Part shown: positions 59,372 to 64,000 of the stretch, piece by piece | Layout of the letters: the number at the start of each line of letters is the position of its first letter | Numbering within the stretch: the first letter of the stretch is position 1 | Assembly: GCF_024172125.1 (NCBI RefSeq) | Contig: NZ_JAMZEA010000002.1 | Coordinates: 868,001-932,000, forward strand | Direction: 5' to 3' | Source: Actinomadura rupiterrae | GTDB lineage: Bacteria > Actinomycetota > Actinomycetes > Streptosporangiales > Streptosporangiaceae | DNA: 64,000 nt | The notes under the pieces: generated by a model | What the model was told of the DNA's origin: nothing | Seen by the model: only the letters and a program-made list of their open reading frames with translations | Database searches by the model: none | Translations under genes and position numbers: made by a program

Positions 59372-60634
59372 ATGGCCTCCACCCGGACCACCTCCGAGCC
59401 CGTCCAGACAGACCAGACCACCGAGCCCGTCCAGACCGCTCAGGCCGCCGCCCAGGCCGCAGGCCGGGCAGTGGCCGATGCCCCGGAGAAGGTGCCGCTA
59501 CGGCGCTGGCTCGGCGTGGGGGCGGTCGCCTCCGGGACGTTCGCGATGGTCACCCTCGAACAGCTCCCGGTCGGCCTGCTCAGCTCCGTCGGCTCCGACC
59601 TGCACGTCTCGGAGGGGACGGCCGGGCTGATGGTGACCGTCCCGGGCCTGGTCGCGTCGGCCGCCGCGCCGCTGCTGCCGGTCGCGATCCGCCGCCTCGA
59701 CCGCCGGCACGTGCTGATCGGGCTGATCTCCCTGATGGTCGCGGCGAACCTGCTGACCGCGCTCGCCCCGAACTTCGGCACGCTCCTCGCCGCCCGCTTC
59801 CTGGTCGGCATCGGCATCGGCGGCTTCTGGGCGATGGCCGCCGGGATCGCCGTGCGGCTCGTGCCGTCCCATGCCGTCCCGAAGGCGACGGCCCTGACCT
59901 TCGGCGGCGCGACGGCCGCGAACGTCCTCGGCATCCCGGCCGGGACCCTGATCGGCAGCGTCACCGACTGGCGGATCGCGTTCGTCTCGGTCGCCGTCCT
60001 CGGCCTGCTGATCGTCGGCGCGCTGGTCGCGCTGCTCCCGTCGCTGCCCGCCGACAACGCGGTGCGGCTGCGGGCGCTCGGCGAGCAGCTGCGGGTCCCG
60101 GCCGTCCGGACGGGCATCCTCGCGACGTTCTTCCTGGTGAGCGGGAACTTCGCGGCCTTCACCTTCGTGAACCCCCTGCTCCGCGACCTGTCCGGCCTGC
60201 CGGGCAAGTCGGTCGGCGGCCTGCTGCTCCTGTTCGGCGCGGCCGGGATCGCGGGCAACTTCCTGGCCGGGATGCTGCTCTCCCGCGACGTCCGCCGGAC
60301 GATCATGACCGTCAGCCTCACCCTCGCCGCCGTCCTGGCCCTCTTCCCGCTGCTCGGCGCGAAACCGGTCGGCGGCGTGGCGCTCCTCGTCCTCTGGGGA
60401 CTGGCCTTCGGCGGCATCCCGGTCAGCGTCCAGACCTGGATCCTGCGCTCGGCCCCGGACGCCGCCGAAGCGGCCACCGCCCTCAACACCGCGCTCTTCA
60501 ACCTCGCGATCGCGCTCGGCGCCCTGTTCGGCGGGCTGGTCGTCGACCACCTCGCGCTCCGGGGCGTCCTGTGGCTCGGCGCCGTCCTGATCCTCGGCAC
60601 CTCCGCCGCGATCTACCGCGCCCGAGGCAACTGA
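59372..60634 (+). CDS. Major facilitator superfamily efflux transporter (DHA1-like)
   Basis: Encodes 420 residues. A disordered N-terminal 40 residues are followed by twelve predicted transmembrane helices; the motif-A-like loop is RRLDRRHVLIG and the motif-C-like helix is LVGIGIGGFWAMAAGIAVRLVP. It resembles the arabinose-efflux/YdhP/NepI group of proton-driven exporters. AAGGAG precedes the ATG by 8 nt. It is controlled by the divergent MarR protein through the palindrome at 59332. Drug or metabolite export is likely; the substrate is unknown. Confidence 0.9.
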   Translation: MASTRTTSEPVQTDQTTEPVQTAQAAAQAAGRAVADAPEKVPLRRWLGVGAVASGTFAMVTLEQLPVGLLSSVGSDLHVSEGTAGLMVTVPGLVASAAAPLLPVAIRRLDRRHVLIGLISLMVAANLLTALAPNFGTLLAARFLVGIGIGGFWAMAAGIAVRLVPSHAVPKATALTFGGATAANVLGIPAGTLIGSVTDWRIAFVSVAVLGLLIVGALVALLPSLPADNAVRLRALGEQLRVPAVRTGILATFFLVSGNFAAFTFVNPLLRDLSGLPGKSVGGLLLLFGAAGIAGNFLAGMLLSRDVRRTIMTVSLTLAAVLALFPLLGAKPVGGVALLVLWGLAFGGIPVSVQTWILRSAPDAAEAATALNTALFNLAIALGALFGGLVVDHLALRGVLWLGAVLILGTSAAIYRARGN

Positions 60635-60889
60635 CCGTAGCCCCCCAGCGTCGCCAGCCACCGTCCTTAGCCACTGACCGTAGCCACCCAGCAGCGCCGC
60701 CGACCGGGGCGGTGCGGCGTCAGACGAGTGTCAGACGCCGCATCCGCCCTGGTCGGCGGCGTTCTGACAACTTGACGACACCGGATCCCTTGTTGACATC
60801 CGGGCCGAGCCGTGACGCTTCGGCGTGGTGAGCCGCCCCTGGCGGTGGCTCCGCCCACGGAGCTTTCCCGGTCCAGCACAGGAGATCCG

Positions 60890-61756
60890 ATGAAGTCGCG
60901 TTCCCGCGCCGCCGTCCTCTCGGCGGCGGTCCTGCTCGCCGCCCTGACGGGTGCGCCCGAGGCATCGGCGGCGCCGGCGCGGGCCCCCAGGGCCCTTCCG
61001 AGCGTGGACATGGAGGCCGTCGTCAAGGCGGCCCAGATCGACCCGCGGCGTCCCGACAGCACGCTCACGCCGGGCGCGAAGGCGAGCGTCCTGCTCGTCG
61101 AGCGGGCGCTGTCCGACCGGCACCTGCTCGACAAGAAGTGGGTGGACGGCTACTTCGGCACGATGACGGTCGACGCCTTCGCGAAGTACCAGAAGTCGCT
61201 CGGCTACACCGGGCTCGGCGCGAACGGGCTGCCCGGCAAGGCGTCCCTCACCAAGCTCGGTGAGGGACGCTTCAAGGTCGCCCACGTCATCACGCCCGGA
61301 CCGCGCGTCCACATCGGCGCGTTCGTCATCAACGTCCGGACGCAGAAGATGCTCGCCGAGGCGCAGCGGCTCCTGCACCGCAGGCTGACGCTCGACCAGG
61401 GGTCCTACAACCCCGGCGGCGACCCGACGTCCGCGGGCACCCACGACGGCGGCGGCGTCGTGGACGTGGACGTCAAGGGCATGAGCGCCGCGACCCGCAC
61501 CTCGGTCGCCCGCGCGCTGCGCCGCGTCGGCTTCGCCGCCTGGGTCCGCAACCCCTCGCAGGGCGACTGGCCGTGGCACATCCACGCCGCCGCGATCAAC
61601 GACACCGACCTGTCGAGCCAGGCGCAGCACCAGATCGGCGACTACTACCTCGGCGAGAACGGCCTGGCCGGCCGCGGCCCGGACGACGGCCCGAAGGTCA
61701 CCCCGATCCGGACGTGGGAGGAGTACCTCCGCCTCGTCCACCCGACCCGTCCCTGA
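60890..61756 (+). CDS. Secreted peptidoglycan-binding protein with M15-like peptidase domain
   Basis: Encodes 288 residues. A signal peptide (ending ASA-AP near residue 28) is followed by a peptidoglycan-binding-like helical region (VDGYFGTMTVDAFAKYQKSLGYTG type, about 60-130). The C-terminal domain has His in SAGTHDGGGVVDVDV, Asp in the same strand, and His-x-His in WPWHIHAAA, a zinc-site pattern like M15 D,D-carboxypeptidases. It probably trims wall peptides. AGGAG lies 6 nt before the ATG. The upstream 255-bp gap has imperfect CTGACCGTAGCC repeats. Confidence 0.78.
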   Translation: MKSRSRAAVLSAAVLLAALTGAPEASAAPARAPRALPSVDMEAVVKAAQIDPRRPDSTLTPGAKASVLLVERALSDRHLLDKKWVDGYFGTMTVDAFAKYQKSLGYTGLGANGLPGKASLTKLGEGRFKVAHVITPGPRVHIGAFVINVRTQKMLAEAQRLLHRRLTLDQGSYNPGGDPTSAGTHDGGGVVDVDVKGMSAATRTSVARALRRVGFAAWVRNPSQGDWPWHIHAAAINDTDLSSQAQHQIGDYYLGENGLAGRGPDDGPKVTPIRTWEEYLRLVHPTRP

Positions 61757-61878
61757 CCCCCGTTCCCGACGCTCCCGCCCCTGACCCCCCGCGCCTGCCC
61801 CCGCGCCTGGACCCCCGCCTCTGACGCCTCGTCCCTGACCCCACATCCACAACCCCGCATCCGCAGAAGGAGAAGACC

Positions 61879-62784
61879 ATGCGCACCCTCAACAAGTTCC
61901 TCAGCGCGGCGACCGCCGCGGCGGCCATTGGCGGGGCCGTCGTCGCGTCGTCGTCGCCCGCGATGGCGGCCGGACGCAACGGCGTCTGCGACCCCGGCGA
62001 GTTCTGCTACTACTTCAACAGCAACAACCAGGGCTCGGTGTCGGACTTCACCGGCTCGGTCGCCGACTACGGCGCCAAGCAGCCGTCCTGCTACGAGTTC
62101 AAGGGCGCCGGCAACGGACGCGGCGTGTGCGTCAAGAACAACGCCGCGTCCGTGTGGAACCGCAGCGGCAGCACCGTCCGGGTGTACTACAACAGCCGCT
62201 ACGGCGGCCGGTACCAGGACTTCGGCCCGGGTGCGCGCGGCAACCTGAACTCGGCGCTGAAGAACCAGAACGCCTCGCACCAGTACCTCGGATCCACCCC
62301 GCCGCCGCCCTCGCAGCACACGAACATGTCGTGGGCGCTGTACCTGGCGAACGGCGGCCGGATCACCTGCGGCTTCGACGGCTACCACGGCACCCCCGGA
62401 CGGCACGAGGGCATCGACATCGCCCGCGGCATCGGCTCGGACGTGCACGCCCTGGTCGCCGGGCAGATCATCAACGTGGTCTGGGGCCGCACCGGCGGGT
62501 CCGGGCTGTCCACGATCGCGGTGTACAACTCGTCCCTGAACAAGACGATCATCTACCTGCACTCCGCGCCGCTCGGCTCGCTGCGCATCGGCCAGTGGGT
62601 CAACCGCGGCCAGCTCATCGCCAGCGAGTCCTACCGCGGCATCTCGTCGGCGTCCGGCGCGCACACCCACGTCGAGATGCGGCTCGGCCGCAAGACCCTC
62701 GCCGCGAAGAGCGTGAACGACTGGAACCTGGAGAACCCGAACCCGACCTCGTTCTGGATCTCCCAGGGCTACAACGTCCGCTGA
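61879..62784 (+). CDS. Secreted M23 peptidase with N-terminal I36 domain
   Basis: Encodes 301 residues. A signal peptide (ending MAA-AG near residue 31) leads into an I36-type beta/gamma-crystallin-like domain (about 32-135) with CDPGEFCYYFNS and NRSGSTVRVYYNSRYGG. A Pro-rich linker precedes the lysostaphin-type M23 domain with the zinc ligands in GRHEGIDIARG and HTHVEMRLG. M23 enzymes cut wall cross-bridges or glycylglycine bonds. AAGGAGAAG precedes the ATG. The next gene has a near-identical I36 domain on a different effector. Confidence 0.85.
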   Translation: MRTLNKFLSAATAAAAIGGAVVASSSPAMAAGRNGVCDPGEFCYYFNSNNQGSVSDFTGSVADYGAKQPSCYEFKGAGNGRGVCVKNNAASVWNRSGSTVRVYYNSRYGGRYQDFGPGARGNLNSALKNQNASHQYLGSTPPPPSQHTNMSWALYLANGGRITCGFDGYHGTPGRHEGIDIARGIGSDVHALVAGQIINVVWGRTGGSGLSTIAVYNSSLNKTIIYLHSAPLGSLRIGQWVNRGQLIASESYRGISSASGAHTHVEMRLGRKTLAAKSVNDWNLENPNPTSFWISQGYNVR

Positions 62785-62820
62785 CCCCGGCCGACCCCCC
62801 ACCGAAGGATGAGTGTGTCG

Positions 62821-63780
62821 ATGCGCAAAGCACGGCTGATCCCGCGGGCGTCCGCAGTCACCGCCGCGATGGTGGTCGGCGGGACGATACTCGCCACCAC
62901 CTCGCCCGCCATGGCCGCGGGACGCAACGGCGTCTGCGACCCCGGCGAGTTCTGCTACTACTTCAACAGCGGCGAGAAGGGCTCGGTCTCGGACTTCACG
63001 GGCTCGGTCGCCGACTACGGCGCGAAGCAGCCGTCCTGCTTCGAGTTCAAGGGCGCGGGCGCCGGCAAGGGCGTCTGCGTCAAGAACAACGCCGCGTCGG
63101 TCTGGAACCGCAGCAGCGTCACCGTCCGGGTGTACTTCAACAGCCGCTACGGGGGCCGCTTCCAGGAGGTCCGCGCGGGCGCGAAGGGCAACCTCGACGC
63201 CTGGCTGAAGAACCAGAACGCCTCGCACCAGTTCATGTCCGTAACCCCGCCGCCTCCGCCGCCCCCTCCGCCGCACGGCTGCAAGACCGACGGCTCGAAC
63301 ACCAGGCTGCCGTCCTCGATCCTGGTGTACCGAACGGGCCTGCACCGCGTGGACCGGGTGGACTTCCGGACGTACGTCAAGAACGTCCTGCCGAACGAGT
63401 GGGTGTCGAGCTGGCCGCGCGAGTCGCTGCGCGCGGGGGCCGTGGCCGTGAAGAGCTACGGCTGGTACTGGGCGCTGCACTCGACGCGCAAGACGTCCTG
63501 GGGCCAGTGCTTCGACGTCTACGACAGCACGTCGAGCCAGGTGTACCGGCCGGGGTCGGCGGTGACGTCCACCAACGCCGCCGTGGACGCGACGTGGAGC
63601 ACGCGGATGACCCGCGGCGGATCCATCTTCCAGGCGCAGTACTGCGCGACGTCGTCCGCGTGCGGCGCGTGGCGCGACGGCGAGTGGATGTCGCAGTTCG
63701 GTTCGCGTGACAAGGCGAACGCGGGCTGGGGCTACGCGAGCATCCTCCGCTACTACTACCGCGGGATCGCGCTCTCCTGA
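62821..63780 (+). CDS. Secreted SpoIID-like protein with N-terminal I36 domain
   Basis: Encodes 319 residues. A signal peptide (ending MAA-AG) precedes an I36 domain nearly identical to that of the previous gene (CDPGEFCYYFNS, NRSSVTVRVYFNSRYGG). A nine-proline linker leads to a SpoIID/LytB-type domain: VDFRTYVKNVLPNEWVSSW, ESLRAGAVAVKSYGWYWAL and FDVYDSTSSQVYRPG. SpoIID proteins activate or act with amidases in wall remodelling. ATG 62821 is preferred because the GAAGGA site is too close to ATG 62809. It follows the M23 gene by 36 bp and is probably in the same operon. Confidence 0.83.
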   Translation: MRKARLIPRASAVTAAMVVGGTILATTSPAMAAGRNGVCDPGEFCYYFNSGEKGSVSDFTGSVADYGAKQPSCFEFKGAGAGKGVCVKNNAASVWNRSSVTVRVYFNSRYGGRFQEVRAGAKGNLDAWLKNQNASHQFMSVTPPPPPPPPPHGCKTDGSNTRLPSSILVYRTGLHRVDRVDFRTYVKNVLPNEWVSSWPRESLRAGAVAVKSYGWYWALHSTRKTSWGQCFDVYDSTSSQVYRPGSAVTSTNAAVDATWSTRMTRGGSIFQAQYCATSSACGAWRDGEWMSQFGSRDKANAGWGYASILRYYYRGIALS

Positions 63781-63793
63781 TCCCCTCCGAGCG

Positions 63794-63840
63794 GTCCTCC
63801 GCCGCGGTGCCCACTGGGGTTGCACGCCGCGGCGGAGGAC
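63794..63840. terminator. Perfect 14-bp-arm bidirectional hairpin
   Basis: Arms GTCCTCCGCCGCGG and CCGCGGCGGAGGAC are exact reverse complements, separated by a 19-nt loop. The hairpin lies 13 bp after the SpoIID-like stop and 9 bp before the stop of the convergent gene. There is no U-tract, so it fits a bidirectional actinomycete terminator. Confidence 0.75.
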
Positions 63841-63849
63841 TGGGGCTGC

Positions 63850-64000
63850 CTAGGGCCCGTCGACGACGATCTGGAAGTTGACCGGACGCTTGCCGGGGAA
63901 CGCGACCGTTCCGGTGGCGTCCATCATCTTGAACCGGACGTAGCACAGAACGCCCTTGGCGGGCGTGACGACCTCGGTGGAGATGTCGACGGTCTCCTTG
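63850..64000 (-). CDS. Partial CDS, C-terminus of an unidentified protein
   Basis: The minus strand is open from the window edge to a TAG at 63850-63852 and encodes at least 49 residues, including KETVDISTEVVTPAKG, LCYVRFKMMDATG and NFQIVVDGP. The strand-rich pattern resembles the end of an immunoglobulin-like or other beta-sandwich domain, probably extracytoplasmic. Codon use matches its neighbours. The gene begins outside the window, and the family is not recognised. Confidence 0.55.
   Translation of the reverse strand, partial: KETVDISTEVVTPAKGVLCYVRFKMMDATGTVAFPGKRPVNFQIVVDGP

Overview
The window is chromosomal DNA from a very GC-rich actinomycete. Pointers are the roughly 70-75% GC, frequent GTG and TTG starts, strong third-position GC bias, a PASTA protein, MoxR/DUF58 genes, secreted I36-domain proteins, Tat-type and lipoprotein signals, and many LuxR/TetR/MarR regulators. 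The gene set fits the Streptosporangiales/Thermomonosporaceae (Actinomadura-like), but that placement is inference from content, not from a marker gene. No rRNA, tRNA, CRISPR array, prophage or complete insertion sequence was seen.

Layout. 1-8.7 kb: a CocE-type secreted hydrolase, then a tightly coupled operon of a membrane-anchored fibronectin protein, a MoxR AAA ATPase, a DUF58 protein and a TgpA-like membrane protein whose transglutaminase triad is lost. 8.8-12.5 kb: a DUF5996 gene and a regulator-dehydratase-reductase amino-acid module with a striking shared operator. 12.7-19 kb: a receptor Ser/Thr kinase and two tandem paralogous membrane proteins with sigma-factor-like cytoplasmic ends. 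19-22 kb: alpha-methylacyl-CoA racemase, a TetR regulator with twin operators, small membrane proteins and a MITE-like element. 22-32 kb: three large paralogous NB-ARC regulators (the last without a DNA-binding domain) around a FdhF/YdeP-type molybdenum oxidoreductase. 32-34.5 kb: an HtrA-like protease and a phosphotriesterase-family hydrolase.

34.5-46.7 kb holds the most unusual locus: a minus-strand series encoding a repeat-rich GrpE-like factor, a short Hsp70, an 1142-residue disordered/fibronectin-like protein, a zinc-ribbon GTPase, a GAP1-type GTPase-associated protein, a membrane GTPase and a small PASTA protein. The families match the DO-GTPase/GAP1 type of proposed NTP-dependent conflict systems, here joined to a chaperone pair without a J-protein. 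48-50.5 kb holds a second candidate system: a radical SAM/SPASM enzyme translationally coupled to a Tat-type lipoprotein with a CxCx3CxCx3C motif, which looks like an enzyme-substrate pair.

50.6-64 kb: a sugar kinase and class II aldolase on divergent promoters, lipid-catabolism genes (enoyl-CoA hydratase, acyl-CoA dehydrogenase) with related operators, an AraC-ADP-ribosylglycohydrolase pair opposite a DUF2000 gene, a MarR-MFS pair with a perfect palindromic operator, and three secreted wall-active proteins, two sharing an I36 domain. Throughout, GC-rich minisatellites have expanded both inside reading frames (periods divisible by 3) and just downstream of stop codons (periods such as 35, 109 and 149 bp); the latter create long false reading frames.
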